Origin: Bacteroidota bacterium | GTDB taxonomy: Bacteria > Bacteroidota > Bacteroidia > Cytophagales > Cytophagaceae | Direction: 5' to 3' | Assembly (NCBI GenBank): GCA_023428135.1 | Contig: JAEYZG010000045.1 | Coordinates: 62,001-126,000 of the forward strand | Length of the DNA stretch: 64,000 nucleotides | Shown: positions 27,653 to 36,805 of the stretch, piece after piece | Numbering within the stretch: the first letter of the stretch is position 1 | Layout: every line of letters begins with the position of its first letter | Position numbers and translations under genes: made by a program | The notes under the pieces: generated by a model | Databases searched by the model: none | What the model was told of the DNA's origin: nothing | What the model saw: only the letters and a program-made list of their open reading frames with translations

Positions 27653-27687
27653 ACAAAAGGCTCATCGCTTTAGCGAAGAGCCTTTTG
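27653..27687 (-). terminator. Rho-independent terminator of the TonB receptor operon
   Basis: A strong hairpin pairs CAAAAGGCTC-TCGC with GCGA-GAGCCTTTTG around a TTTA loop (27653-27687), with one A-A mismatch. It sits 26 bases beyond the stop of the lipoprotein gene (27713) and is followed by an AT-rich tract. It separates that operon from the metal efflux operon. Confidence 0.8.
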
Positions 27688-27712
27688 TTATCAAAATATC
27701 AAATACAGAAAA

Positions 27713-28285
27713 TTATTCAATTTCAACAATAAAGTTTACATCCACATCAGTTGAACCAAGCAGTTCGTTTCCATTTCCTGATTTAGGCTTTTCTTCTCCC
27801 TGATGCTTCAAAATAATATTAAGACTTCCCGTACTTGCCTCTCCTGTTTTGAATATGCTATTCAGGCCTATAGGAACTCCATTTTCATCAGCATCGTCAT
27901 ATAAAACCGTAAGATTTGCATTCTGAACTTTAAAGAAGAATTGGTGTTCATTGCCTTCTTCTCTCACCTCTTCGGAAAGAGTATCAGCAGGAGTTTTAGT
28001 TTCATCCAGTAAAAATATTTCTGCTGAATAAGTTGAATTTGCTTTCAACTTCATTGACTCTACAAATGGCGAAAGTGAAGTTCTATGTCCAGGCATTTGT
28101 CTGAAAGTAACCTTGATCTGGTCTGTTGGGTTTGCTGTATCTGTAAGAAGCACCTGTACCGTAGTAATCAATTCATTTTCATTAGGATTCTCAGGATTGG
28201 CAACATTAGCATCATCTTTTTTACAAGCTGAAAAAGATAATATAACTCCCAGAAACAGTAGAATTGTAAGATTATTAATATTCAT
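27713..28285 (-). CDS. Lipoprotein paired with a TonB-dependent receptor
   Basis: The 190-residue protein has a lipobox SFSAC (Cys near 20), then a Glu/Asn-rich linker (NPENPNENELITTVQVLLTD). A beta-sandwich-like domain follows with the conserved pattern FLLDETKTPADTLSEEV and VLYDDADENGVPIGLNSIF. Proteins of this kind, often annotated as type 1 periplasmic binding fold superfamily, sit directly after TonB receptors in many Bacteroidota, as here (20 bases downstream). It is probably a surface or periplasmic ligand-binding accessory of the receptor. The ligand is unknown; metal or chelated metal is plausible from the neighbourhood. Confidence 0.75.
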   Translation of the reverse strand: MNINNLTILLFLGVILSFSACKKDDANVANPENPNENELITTVQVLLTDTANPTDQIKVTFRQMPGHRTSLSPFVESMKLKANSTYSAEIFLLDETKTPADTLSEEVREEGNEHQFFFKVQNANLTVLYDDADENGVPIGLNSIFKTGEASTGSLNIILKHQGEEKPKSGNGNELLGSTDVDVNFIVEIE

Positions 28286-28305
28286 AAATTTTAAAGGTTT
28301 AGAAA

Positions 28306-30666
28306 TTATTTTTTAGATAAATCAAAAGGGACTTTTAACCTGACCACGAAATTCCTTCCGGGTTCATTGGTAAAGTATCTGAAGGCATCCAGATAATCCC
28401 TGTACTTTTTATTGAGAAGATTATAAACAGTAAATGTAAAATTAAGCTCTTGCTTACCTGCCATTACTCCAAAGCCAGTCTCTAAAGACCATAAAACATA
28501 TCCTTTTGGTGCTGCCTTAAGATCCTGACCGAAAGGAATATTTTTTTTCTGAAGCACTATTGTATTCCCCACCTTGAAATAAGCTTCTTTTACGGATGGA
28601 ATGAAATTAAATGAATACTTCAAGCCATTTTCCATATTAGCAGGAGGCGTCAGGATGATATGTTCTTTAGCTATAGTATTATAAGCCCTCAGTAAAGACA
28701 GCCTTGTGCTGAATATAAAATGTTTGCTTAATGAATCATTAAAAGTTAAATCACCCCCTGTAAACATAGCGTCCGTCTGGACATAATTGAAGACAGGAAA
28801 AGTTCCGTTTATCAATGATTCATATTCAGGAACGTAATTGCCGGAACTGTCAAGCACAAGCCGCGGGACCAGGTATATGTAATCCTTTATAAAATTATTA
28901 TAAAGACTAACTTCTCCATAAATTTTCTTAAACTTATAATCAAGAGTTAGAGAAGTATTATATGCATACTCTGAATTAAGCTTTCTGTCTCCCCTTTCAA
29001 TTCTGGCAGTGCCGTGATGCAGCCCATCACTGAATAGTTCGTTCACAGCCGCAGGCCTGAAACATGTACCTATATTTAATTTTACTTTCAGATGTTCATT
29101 AACTGTTTTAACTGCGCCTATTGTGCCTGAGAGATTAGAAAATACAAATGAAGGAGAAATAATAACTCCATTTTCATATTTATAGATACGCATCCATTTA
29201 TAATCATAGCGCAGACCTCCTTCTATCTCAAGACGTTCAATCTTTCTTCTTTCTGTAAGAAAAATACCTCCGGCATAACTTCTGAAATTAGGGATAAAAG
29301 ATCTGCTTACAGTATTGGACTGCTGTATAAAACTAAGCCCCCAGGTACCTGAATACTTTTTAAAATAGTTCTGATTCAGATAGAGTGTTCCGGTATACGT
29401 TGTTATTTTGAATCTTGAATCGGGACCATTTTTAAACTGATCCTTAAACTGCCTATGTTTATCATATTCAGATCTGTCGTTGAATTGTCGGGCAAGTATC
29501 AACTCCAGACTACTTTTGTTATGAAATTTACGAAAAGCATGCAATCGGCCAAGTTCATGATAAATCTTTTGATATGGTCTGTCTATCGCATAGCTAAACC
29601 CTGAAGTTTCCAAAGGTACAGGGCTTTCAATCGCCCTAATGAGATCGTCGCGATTTCCGATATGAGAAGCAGAAAGTATTCCTATCTTCGAATTAAACTG
29701 ACTATAGAATACATCAACACCCCATTCTTCCCTTTTGTACCCTGCAGCCCAGGAAAAATTCTGTTCTCTGAAAGCAGTGTTTTTCATATAGTAATCCGGA
29801 GTTTTTGAATTACCTGCCTGTTTCAACGTCCCCTGCAGTCTGAAGCTTAAACCTTTGATCTGCTTCACGCTATAGTCAATGATACCCGAAACAACACCTT
29901 GCCGGTTATTAGAGAAACCGGCGAGATTCAGTTCACCTCCTACCCCGCTTTTTGTTCGGAGAGGCCTGGGTTCCACCAGTATTACTCCTCCGATTGCATC
30001 GGAACCATATAAAACACCGGAAGCACCTTTAACAACCTTAATCTTATCAGCTATAAAGGGATCTATCTCAGGAGCATGCTCGGAGCCCCATTGTTGCCCC
30101 TCCTGTCTTACACCGTTGTTAAGGATCAGCACTCTGTTTCCATACATACCCTGAATAACAGGTTTGAAAATAGAAGGACCGGTCTGCAATGTATTAACAC
30201 CTGCTATACCTTTAAGAGATTCACCCAGAGAAAAACCTCTGGTTCTGTCAAGGTCCCTTCCCGTAATTTCCTGAACGCTCTGACTGCTTTCATAAACAGG
30301 TCTGGTTGATGTTACTATTATAGATTCAAGCAAACATGAGTCTGAATGAAGGATAAAAGTTTTATAAAGATTCTCATTCAAATCCAGAGTTTGAACAATG
30401 GTTTTATAGCCAAGGAAAGTAACACTAATCTTATACTTTCCCTTACAAAGGTTGGTGAAATGGAAATGACCAGCTTCATCAGAAATAGTTCCCGCACCAC
30501 TTTCAATAACTACTGTGGCACCAGGCAATATGGTATTGGTTTCTCCGTCTTTAACATCTCCCTCAAGCCTATACCTGCAGGTATTCGAAAGGATTGAATC
30601 TACCTGGGAATAGGCCATAGAGGAAAACCACAAAAGACCAAATACCAAAAGCATCTGTACTTTCAT
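28306..30666 (-). CDS. TonB-dependent outer membrane receptor with carboxypeptidase-like domain
   Basis: The 786-residue protein has a signal peptide (1-20) and a carboxypeptidase regulatory-like domain (about 30-110: YRLEGDVKDGETNTILPGAT, VTFLGYKT). The plug domain (115-235) includes NNGVRQEGQQWGSEHAPEID and ASGVLYGSDAIGGVI. A 22-strand-type barrel ends KKYRDYLDAFRYFTNEPGRN. The QQWGxxHxPEID plug motif recurs in receptors linked to metal uptake, such as ZnuD-like proteins. It forms an operon with the small protein 30747-31100 upstream and the lipoprotein downstream. Import of a metal or metal complex is the best guess, as a metal efflux pump operon follows. Confidence 0.9.
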   Translation of the reverse strand: MKVQMLLVFGLLWFSSMAYSQVDSILSNTCRYRLEGDVKDGETNTILPGATVVIESGAGTISDEAGHFHFTNLCKGKYKISVTFLGYKTIVQTLDLNENLYKTFILHSDSCLLESIIVTSTRPVYESSQSVQEITGRDLDRTRGFSLGESLKGIAGVNTLQTGPSIFKPVIQGMYGNRVLILNNGVRQEGQQWGSEHAPEIDPFIADKIKVVKGASGVLYGSDAIGGVILVEPRPLRTKSGVGGELNLAGFSNNRQGVVSGIIDYSVKQIKGLSFRLQGTLKQAGNSKTPDYYMKNTAFREQNFSWAAGYKREEWGVDVFYSQFNSKIGILSASHIGNRDDLIRAIESPVPLETSGFSYAIDRPYQKIYHELGRLHAFRKFHNKSSLELILARQFNDRSEYDKHRQFKDQFKNGPDSRFKITTYTGTLYLNQNYFKKYSGTWGLSFIQQSNTVSRSFIPNFRSYAGGIFLTERRKIERLEIEGGLRYDYKWMRIYKYENGVIISPSFVFSNLSGTIGAVKTVNEHLKVKLNIGTCFRPAAVNELFSDGLHHGTARIERGDRKLNSEYAYNTSLTLDYKFKKIYGEVSLYNNFIKDYIYLVPRLVLDSSGNYVPEYESLINGTFPVFNYVQTDAMFTGGDLTFNDSLSKHFIFSTRLSLLRAYNTIAKEHIILTPPANMENGLKYSFNFIPSVKEAYFKVGNTIVLQKKNIPFGQDLKAAPKGYVLWSLETGFGVMAGKQELNFTFTVYNLLNKKYRDYLDAFRYFTNEPGRNFVVRLKVPFDLSKK

Positions 30667-30746
30667 TTTCCTTAATGAATTATAAAATAGTATGAAATAA
30701 AGGGATTAAATACCCATAGACGGGTATTCAAAATAAGAAATGACAA

Positions 30747-31100
30747 TCAACAGGCAGGAGGCGCTCTGCCGGAGTTGAAAAAAGTAATCTTATCTAAGAA
30801 GAAAACAATTAAGTTATCTTTTATATCAAAATACCTATGCAGGAATGATAAAGTATGAATATCCTGATAAAAGACATCATGATAAAGGTCAATTGAGCAG
30901 ACTTTACATTCTTCCTTAGAACCTTCTATGCTAAGCTCATCTGAGGATTTTTCACTATGATGATGGAAATAATTAACTGCTACCTGAGTAAACAATATGC
31001 TTATCAGGATCAATAGGGGAATAACTTTATATTTAAGAAATTTTTCCAAGCAGTCAGGAGGAATAATGACTATACAAATATATACAATAAACTTCACCAT
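30747..31100 (-). CDS. Small membrane-anchored protein with His and Cys metal ligands
   Basis: The 117-residue protein has a single membrane segment (about residues 23-42, KVIPLLILISILFTQVAV), then NYFHHHSEKSSDE and EECKVCSIDLYHDVF, giving a His triplet and a CxxC-like pair. The C-terminus reads FFNSGRAPPAC. The RAPP tail after an aromatic hydrophobic stretch recurs in small DUF2946-like proteins near copper and zinc genes. It starts the TonB receptor operon (80 bases before the receptor). It resembles 27163-27540 in layout: anchor, His cluster, hydrophobic tail, PP end. A periplasmic metal-binding role is inferred. Confidence 0.6.
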   Translation of the reverse strand: MVKFIVYICIVIIPPDCLEKFLKYKVIPLLILISILFTQVAVNYFHHHSEKSSDELSIEGSKEECKVCSIDLYHDVFYQDIHTLSFLHRYFDIKDNLIVFFLDKITFFNSGRAPPAC

Positions 31101-31260
31101 CCAATTTCCTGATATACATTAAAAATTTGCAAAAAAAATATAACTAAAGATATTGATAATAAGAGTACTCAGTTTTTTTTTATTTATTCTATGGCCATTT
31201 TTTGTTCTGACATGTTATTAAAATATACTCCCGGAAGAACAGAGGAAACCTTTTTAAGTC

Positions 31261-32076
31261 ATGAAAAAAGATAACGAACAACTTGAGGAAAACACACCCG
31301 AAAAGAGCGAAAAAAGCAATGGAAACTTTTTTCGTACACTCGGAGAATTGACTGTATTCAGCTCTCGTTTCTTTGCATTGGTATGGTCTCCTCCTTATGA
31401 GCTTGATGAATTATTCACTCAAATTTTCAGACTTGGCTATAAGTCCCTTTTTCTTGTGACTACTACAGCCTTTATTATAGGCTTTGTCATGTCATTGCAG
31501 CTATATCCTTCCATGAAGACTTTTGGAGCAGAAGATCTGATTCCGAACATGGTGGCTATCGCCGTAATAAGGGAAATTGGGCCTGTGCTTACAGGTCTTA
31601 TCTGCGCAGGAAAAACGGGCTCCGGAATTGGTGCAGAGATCGGATCCATGAAAGTTACAGATCAGATAGATGCAATGTCAATATCAGGTGTTGACCCTTA
31701 CAAATATCTGGTAGTAACAAGAGTATTAGCAATGACTATAACAATGCCATTTCTTGTTATATATTCAGCGGCGCTGTCTCTGATAGGATCATATGTAGCA
31801 GTAAACATCACGGATGACATGAGTGTCACAATGTATATTAACTCTGCATTTGACTACATGTATTTCTACGACTTTGTTCCATCGATCTTTAAAGCGTTTT
31901 TCTTTGGCTTTACAATAGCAATGGTTTCATGTTTCTATGGTTACAGAGCTGACTATGGAACTGTCGGTGTAGGAAAAGCAGCTAATGCATCAGTTGTAAT
32001 TTCCTCCTTGATAATTTTTTTTCTTGATATGTTGGCAGCACAGTTGTCGCATTACTATCAAAATAATTTCGTATGA
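31261..32076 (+). CDS. mlaE: MlaE-type ABC transporter permease
   Basis: The 271-residue protein has five to six membrane segments and the family's conserved cytoplasmic region EIGPVLTGLICAGKTGSGIG followed by AEIGSMKVTDQIDAM. MlaE dimers form the inner membrane channel of the Mla (MCE) phospholipid transport system that maintains outer membrane lipid asymmetry. The charged N-terminal 20 residues (NEQLEENTPEKSEKSNG) are variable. It is the first gene of an mlaEFD operon; its stop overlaps the ATG of the ATPase gene by 4 bases. Confidence 0.92.
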   Translation: MKKDNEQLEENTPEKSEKSNGNFFRTLGELTVFSSRFFALVWSPPYELDELFTQIFRLGYKSLFLVTTTAFIIGFVMSLQLYPSMKTFGAEDLIPNMVAIAVIREIGPVLTGLICAGKTGSGIGAEIGSMKVTDQIDAMSISGVDPYKYLVVTRVLAMTITMPFLVIYSAALSLIGSYVAVNITDDMSVTMYINSAFDYMYFYDFVPSIFKAFFFGFTIAMVSCFYGYRADYGTVGVGKAANASVVISSLIIFFLDMLAAQLSHYYQNNFV

Positions 32077-32804
32077 AGGAAGATATTATTGTGGTAAAAG
32101 ACCTTTACAAATCCTTTAAGGGAAAGAAGGTCCTTAACGGGATTAATATCAACTTAAAGAAAGAAGAAAATTTATGCATCATTGGAAAGTCAGGATCCGG
32201 AAAGTCAGTTTTGCTACGCTCAATAATAGGCCTGATTGAACCGGACTCAGGATCAATCAGCGTATTCGGAAAAAACCTGGAAGATCTGCACGAAAATGAA
32301 GTCATTTCATTGCGAAAAAAAGTGGGCTATTTATTTCAGGAAGGAGCGCTATATGATTCTATGAATGTAGAAGAAAACCTTGCATTTCCTCTGAAAAGGC
32401 AACCTCATCCTAAATCACATAAAGAAATTAAAGCTACAGTGCACCTTGCACTTCAGAGAGTTGGATTATTAAGTTCAATTAACAAAATGCCACAGGAACT
32501 TTCCGGAGGTATGAAGAAAAGGATTGCTCTGGCACGAACATTAATCCTTGAACCTGAGGTGATTTTATATGATGAACCTACTACAGGACTGGACCCTGTA
32601 ACATCTAAAGATATAATAGAGTTAATTTTAGAGATGAGGGCCACAAATGGAATTTCGGCTATCATAGTGACGCACGATATGTATTGTGCTAGACTTACCG
32701 CTGACAGGATATTGCTTCTGAACGATGGTAAGATGGATGTTGAAGGATCCTTTGATGAATTGAAGAGATCGGATAAAGAGTGGGTAAGGGCATTCTTTGA
32801 ATAA
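32073..32804 (+). CDS. mlaF: MlaF-type ABC transporter ATPase
   Basis: The 243-residue ATPase has Walker A GKSGSGKS, the signature LSGGMKKRIALARTL, Walker B VILYDEPTTGLDP and the switch His in IVTHDM. LSGGMKKR is the form found in MlaF/MCE-linked ATPases. It powers the lipid transport by the MlaE permease. The start overlaps mlaE by 4 bases and its end overlaps the start of the MCE gene by 8 bases, showing a tightly coupled operon. Confidence 0.93.
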   Translation: MKEDIIVVKDLYKSFKGKKVLNGININLKKEENLCIIGKSGSGKSVLLRSIIGLIEPDSGSISVFGKNLEDLHENEVISLRKKVGYLFQEGALYDSMNVEENLAFPLKRQPHPKSHKEIKATVHLALQRVGLLSSINKMPQELSGGMKKRIALARTLILEPEVILYDEPTTGLDPVTSKDIIELILEMRATNGISAIIVTHDMYCARLTADRILLLNDGKMDVEGSFDELKRSDKEWVRAFFE

Positions 32805-33678
32805 AAAAATGAAGAAGAAAAGGATATTAGACAGAATAAAGTTAGGAGTTTTCATGCTGCTGGGGATTGTGCTGCTTACTGTACTAATCTTTTACATTGG
32901 CTCTAATCAGCAAATGTTCGGAACAAAAAGAAAACTTATTGCAAACTTTAAGAACGTAGGTGGTCTGAAGGAAGGTAACGCTGTAAGATACTCGGGAGTG
33001 GAAATAGGTGCAGTTGAATCAATCCAGATTATATCAGATTCAAACATACGGGTAACTATGGCAGTCGACAAGAATTCTTCCGAATTTATTAAAAAAGATT
33101 CCGAGGCCAGCATAAGTAATGAAGGGTTACTAGGAACCAAATACGTAAAGATTTCCCCAGGAACTCCTGAAGAATTAAGTCTTGGCAATGATGAAGAAAT
33201 TTCTACCACAGAACCTTTGGATCTTGACAGGTTATTGGCTGAGTTAAACCAAACAGGGACCAATGCAAAACATATTACCAATAACATCAACACCATGACC
33301 GAAAAGATAAATAATGGTGAGGGAACACTTGGTACATTACTTACCAATAAACAACTGGTGAATCAGGTCCAGGAGATGGTACTTGCTTTTGAGCAAACAG
33401 GAAAAAAAACACAGCGTGCTTCTGAAAATATGATTCAATTGACAGATAGCCTTAAAGTTGCCAGTGGAAACGCTATTACTGCATCATCAAATATTGTTTC
33501 ATTCTCCGAAAAGCTGGATAATGACAGCAGCACACTTGGCAAATTCATTGCAGATACTGTTATGGCTCAGAACGTGGACAAAACCATGAATAAGATAAAT
33601 ACTGTTGCCGATGATGTAGGTCTCACAAGCTGCAGAGTAAGAAACAGCTGGATTATCCGTTTATTCGGCAAAAACTAA
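32797..33678 (+). CDS. mlaD: MCE domain lipid-binding protein (MlaD type)
   Basis: The 293-residue protein has one N-terminal membrane anchor (about 12-32) followed by an MCE domain (about 38-115: LIANFKNVGGLKEGNAVRYS, GVEIGAVESI, EGLLGTKYVKI). A long helical C-terminal region (about 140-280) is typical of Bacteroidota MlaD-like proteins and probably contributes to a periplasmic tube or channel. It binds phospholipid in the periplasm and associates with the MlaE/MlaF complex. No mlaC or mlaA gene is in the window; Bacteroidota systems often lack adjacent copies. Confidence 0.92.
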   Translation: MNKKMKKKRILDRIKLGVFMLLGIVLLTVLIFYIGSNQQMFGTKRKLIANFKNVGGLKEGNAVRYSGVEIGAVESIQIISDSNIRVTMAVDKNSSEFIKKDSEASISNEGLLGTKYVKISPGTPEELSLGNDEEISTTEPLDLDRLLAELNQTGTNAKHITNNINTMTEKINNGEGTLGTLLTNKQLVNQVQEMVLAFEQTGKKTQRASENMIQLTDSLKVASGNAITASSNIVSFSEKLDNDSSTLGKFIADTVMAQNVDKTMNKINTVADDVGLTSCRVRNSWIIRLFGKN

Positions 33679-33758
33679 ATCACTGTAATTCTTAATGTTT
33701 CTTTAACCAGAAACCTTCCTCTTACTTATTGATGTTTATATTAGTAAATGAGGGACAG

Positions 33759-34337
33759 ATGAACAGACGAAAAAAACAACAGGTTAAAGAAACCTTGACG
33801 CTAAGCCTTGGGGCAATTGCTGCTGCAGGGGTAACAGCAGGACTTGTATACTTATACAAGAAAAACACTGATCAATGGCCTCCCCTTGAAGTAGCTTCTA
33901 ATGTAGATCTTGAAAAATATTCAGGGGAATGGTATGAAATTGCCCGTCTCCCGAATTGGTATGAAAAGCATTGTTACGCCTCAAAAGCTCATTACTCTCT
34001 AAATGAAGATGGGACTATAAAAGTAGTTAACTCCTGTCAGACTGACACAGGAGGTGAACGTAAATCTAAAGAAGCCATTGCCTGGGTTCCAGATTCATCA
34101 AATAATGCCAGATTAAAAGTTCAGTTTTTCTGGCCATTTACCGGTGATTATAATATCATTGAGGTTGACCCTGATTATCAGTATGCACTTGTTGGAACTG
34201 AGTCAAGGAAATACTTATGGATATTGAGCAGAAAGCCCGAGCTTGACCTGGAAGCAACAAAAAGTCTAGTAGAAAAAGCCTCACAGCAAGGCTTTAATAC
34301 ACTTGAATTGATTTTCGCTAAAAATACATTCAGCTAA
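33759..34337 (+). CDS. blc: Bacterial lipocalin (Blc-like)
   Basis: The frame is open from 33729 (TTG, then ATG 33732), but MNRRKKQQVKETLTLS at 33759 is a better start, giving 192 residues. After a membrane segment (about 13-35) comes the lipocalin signature YSGEWYEIARLPNWYEKHC. The conserved strands SYxLNEDGTIKVVNSC, FWPFTGDYNIIEVDPDYQYA and YLWILSRKP follow. Unlike E. coli Blc, there is no lipobox; an uncleaved anchor is suggested by RRKKQQ before the hydrophobic stretch. Bacterial lipocalins bind lipids or lysophospholipids, fitting the adjacent Mla operon. Confidence 0.9.
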   Translation: MNRRKKQQVKETLTLSLGAIAAAGVTAGLVYLYKKNTDQWPPLEVASNVDLEKYSGEWYEIARLPNWYEKHCYASKAHYSLNEDGTIKVVNSCQTDTGGERKSKEAIAWVPDSSNNARLKVQFFWPFTGDYNIIEVDPDYQYALVGTESRKYLWILSRKPELDLEATKSLVEKASQQGFNTLELIFAKNTFS

Positions 34338-34342
34338 ATCTA

Positions 34343-34372
34343 AGGGCAGGTTAATTTTATCCTGCCTTTTTT
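34343..34372 (+). terminator. Terminator after the lipocalin gene
   Basis: The inverted repeat GGCAGG ... CCTGCC with a ten-base AT loop (34345-34366) is followed by TTTTTT. It sits within 10 bases of the lipocalin stop and fits an intrinsic terminator. Confidence 0.75.
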
Positions 34373-34426
34373 AACACTTATTATTCAACGGGGTTGTGTT
34401 AGAGATATTAAACAAACCATTGCATC

Positions 34427-35185
34427 ATGATCAGCAAAATAGTTTGCCCAACTGATTATTCAGACAATTCATTCAATGCTATTAAGTACCTTAAAGATCT
34501 TGCTGCTTTAAGCAATGCAAATATTGAGCTGGTGCATGTAGAAACACCTATACCTCATCCCTTATCATCAGAAATGGAGGAATTACTTCAAGACATAAAA
34601 CATGAAAAACTGGTGCTTTGGGGAAATGTAACGGATGAAATCATAAATGAAATCACTAAAACGCATGCAGACATAGTTGGAATAAGCAGTATAGGAAAAA
34701 ACAAAGAAGAAAATTTCTTCATCAGCAAAGTGACCTTATCAATCGTGAACCAGTCCAGTTTTCCAATATTAATCATCCCTCCGGATGCTAATTTCCAAAG
34801 CTTTAACAGATTCCTATTTGTCAGTCATTTAAAAGATCAGAACTACCTTAGTTTTCGATGGATTGCAGAATTTATTCGCCCCTACTCCGGAAGGTTCGAA
34901 GTACTATATTTTTCTGAAGAAAGACTTAAATGGTTTGAGAAAAAAGAGATAGTATCAAACTTTGAAAGCCTCCACCATTCTCTTAAAACTCCTCCTATTA
35001 ACGTTCATATTCATGACTGTAAAAATGTATTAATACAATTGGAAACCTTTGCAAGAGAACAAAAAGCTGACGTGATCTGTATAGAAAAATCAAGCAGAAT
35101 TTTTCAGATGATCATTGAACAGGATAATATTGACAGAATGCCATGCTGCACTGATAAACCAATCCTGATAGTACCAACAATATGA
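34427..35185 (+). CDS. Universal stress protein, tandem and diverged
   Basis: The 252-residue protein opens ISKIVCPTDYSDNSFNAIKY, a clear UspA start. The loop VGISSIGKNKEENFFISKVT and FPILIIP close the first domain (about 1-125). The second half (130-252) keeps the fold pattern FLFVSHLKDQNYLSFRWIAE and PILIVPT but lacks the G-2x-G nucleotide loop, so it is probably non-binding. It is a paralogue of 10372-11205, with greater divergence. It is convergent with the trehalose synthase-like gene (4 bases between stops). Confidence 0.82.
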   Translation: MISKIVCPTDYSDNSFNAIKYLKDLAALSNANIELVHVETPIPHPLSSEMEELLQDIKHEKLVLWGNVTDEIINEITKTHADIVGISSIGKNKEENFFISKVTLSIVNQSSFPILIIPPDANFQSFNRFLFVSHLKDQNYLSFRWIAEFIRPYSGRFEVLYFSEERLKWFEKKEIVSNFESLHHSLKTPPINVHIHDCKNVLIQLETFAREQKADVICIEKSSRIFQMIIEQDNIDRMPCCTDKPILIVPTI

Positions 35186-35189
35186 TATT

Positions 35190-36644
35190 CTACAACCTAT
35201 CAAACAAATGTAACCATTGTAAAATTTGTCTGAATATAAGAAAATGATCGATAACAGCTTTCTGCGCTTTGTGCCCTAACACTTCTCTTACCTTAGGTTC
35301 TTTAAGCAAATTATTAAGTGCATTTGCCACATCTACCGGGTTGGTGGGATTTTTGATAATCACGCCATGTATATCGTCCATAATCTGCTCTTTAATACCA
35401 CACGTATTTCCTCCTACCACTGGCTTCTTCTTCCACATAGCTTCAGTAACAGTCAATCCAAAACCTTCCTTGATAGAATTCTGGGCAATTACAGAAGCCC
35501 CAAGCTGCAGTGCATTTACGATAAGGTGATTTTGCTTTCTGGACTCCATAGGCAATTTCAATAGTACTATATCTCTTTGAAGGGCCGGTGAAAGGCTACG
35601 ATAATAACCTGAGATTTCATTAAGCACTTCTTCTCCTTCCGGATCATCAGCAACAAAAGACGGATCAGGTCCGGCCAACACAAGCTTTAGCATTTCCAAT
35701 CTTTTGGTATGCCTGTGATTAAATTGATATATATCCTGACATTTTATCAACTCAAAGCCTTGAATCAATTCCATTAATCCTTTTAGACGATCCCAACGGC
35801 CTACCTGCAATGCATATGGTTTGAATAGAAGCCCAGGATCAGATGGCAGAAATGGTTTACCAAAAGTACCATCCGGCTGAAGCCTTTTTACCATGTTTCC
35901 GAAAGGAGGTGTTAGAACTGGCTGGTAAGCCCTTGCCAAGCCTGAATTACAGAAAATCCCAACTGTCTTATGAACTGAAAGATATCTGTTTTTATGGTCC
36001 AAAGGATCAATGGTAGGATGCATTACCGCTGCTTTCCCTGTTAAATGACCAGGAATGTAAGCTGTAGCAGAAAATACATTAAAATCATAAAGCTCCGTAT
36101 ATGGATGAAGAAAATCCCATGCATTTTTAGTTTGTTCAGAGTGCAGATCAATCCCGATATGGCATCTCCAGATAAACTTTAAAGGTAACTGTCCTTTTAA
36201 AAACTTGATCATACCTGCAGGTTGTGGGTCATGGATCACCACAATATCATGGGGTTTTAACAACTTAAGTAAAGCCTCTGCATTTTCTTTATTTACAGAT
36301 TCATAAAGCTCTCTCTCCTCTTCATATACAAAGTCACAACAAACTCCATGAATAAGATTATGAAGTTTCTTAGTGATAGTAAAAAAATCCTTTTTGCAAG
36401 ACTCGCAAACTATCCATTCGGTGTCAATTCCTAACTGTCTGAAAAAACTGACCAGTCTGGGCATCATTTCTGCAACGCCCCCGCCCTGCTCAGTAGAGTT
36501 GATCATATAGATTCTCCTTCCCTTCAGCTTTGGAATAAGTATACAAGCTTCCTCCTGTAAAGCTCTTAATCCTGGAGAAAGCGTTGCATACAGGTCATAA
36601 TCCTCCAGCTTTACCCCAACTTTAACTTCAATCGTTTTTATCAT
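35190..36644 (-). CDS. Glycosyltransferase family 4, trehalose synthase TreT-like
   Basis: A GTG at 36671 precedes, but the ATG at 36644 (MIKTIEVKVGVKLEDY) fits better, giving 484 residues. Key parts are GRRIYMINSTEQGGGVAEMM (nucleotide-sugar region of TreT), WRCHIGIDLHSEQ, QVGRWDRLKGLMELIQGFEL, and KEGFGLTVTEAMWKKKPVVG with the catalytic E..GxxxxEA motif. TreT enzymes join glucose from a nucleotide sugar to free glucose to make trehalose. Related trehalose phosphorylases use glucose-1-phosphate, and the sequence alone does not settle which. Trehalose is a stress solute, matching the neighbouring stress protein gene. Confidence 0.82.
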   Translation of the reverse strand: MIKTIEVKVGVKLEDYDLYATLSPGLRALQEEACILIPKLKGRRIYMINSTEQGGGVAEMMPRLVSFFRQLGIDTEWIVCESCKKDFFTITKKLHNLIHGVCCDFVYEEERELYESVNKENAEALLKLLKPHDIVVIHDPQPAGMIKFLKGQLPLKFIWRCHIGIDLHSEQTKNAWDFLHPYTELYDFNVFSATAYIPGHLTGKAAVMHPTIDPLDHKNRYLSVHKTVGIFCNSGLARAYQPVLTPPFGNMVKRLQPDGTFGKPFLPSDPGLLFKPYALQVGRWDRLKGLMELIQGFELIKCQDIYQFNHRHTKRLEMLKLVLAGPDPSFVADDPEGEEVLNEISGYYRSLSPALQRDIVLLKLPMESRKQNHLIVNALQLGASVIAQNSIKEGFGLTVTEAMWKKKPVVGGNTCGIKEQIMDDIHGVIIKNPTNPVDVANALNNLLKEPKVREVLGHKAQKAVIDHFLIFRQILQWLHLFDRL

Positions 36645-36805
36645 CTGAATAGTTGAATACCAGAATTTCACCTTTATAGTAAATTACCCGGCGACTATTT
36701 AAATGTTTAACAATCAGTTTCTCCGAAAATACGTATACCTGTAATTAAAAAAATATAAATTGCATAATACTATCATTACCAAACTTTTACGTATAAAATC
36801 GGATT

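Noticed and set aside
27653..27687. Possible riboswitch for the metal efflux operon
   Set aside because: The single strong stem sits downstream of the TonB operon and lacks the multi-helix structure of a riboswitch; it fits a terminator.
32907..33347. 146-codon minus-strand open frame opposite mlaD
   Set aside because: It is antisense to the MCE domain, which is clearly coding in the plus strand and part of an overlapping operon.
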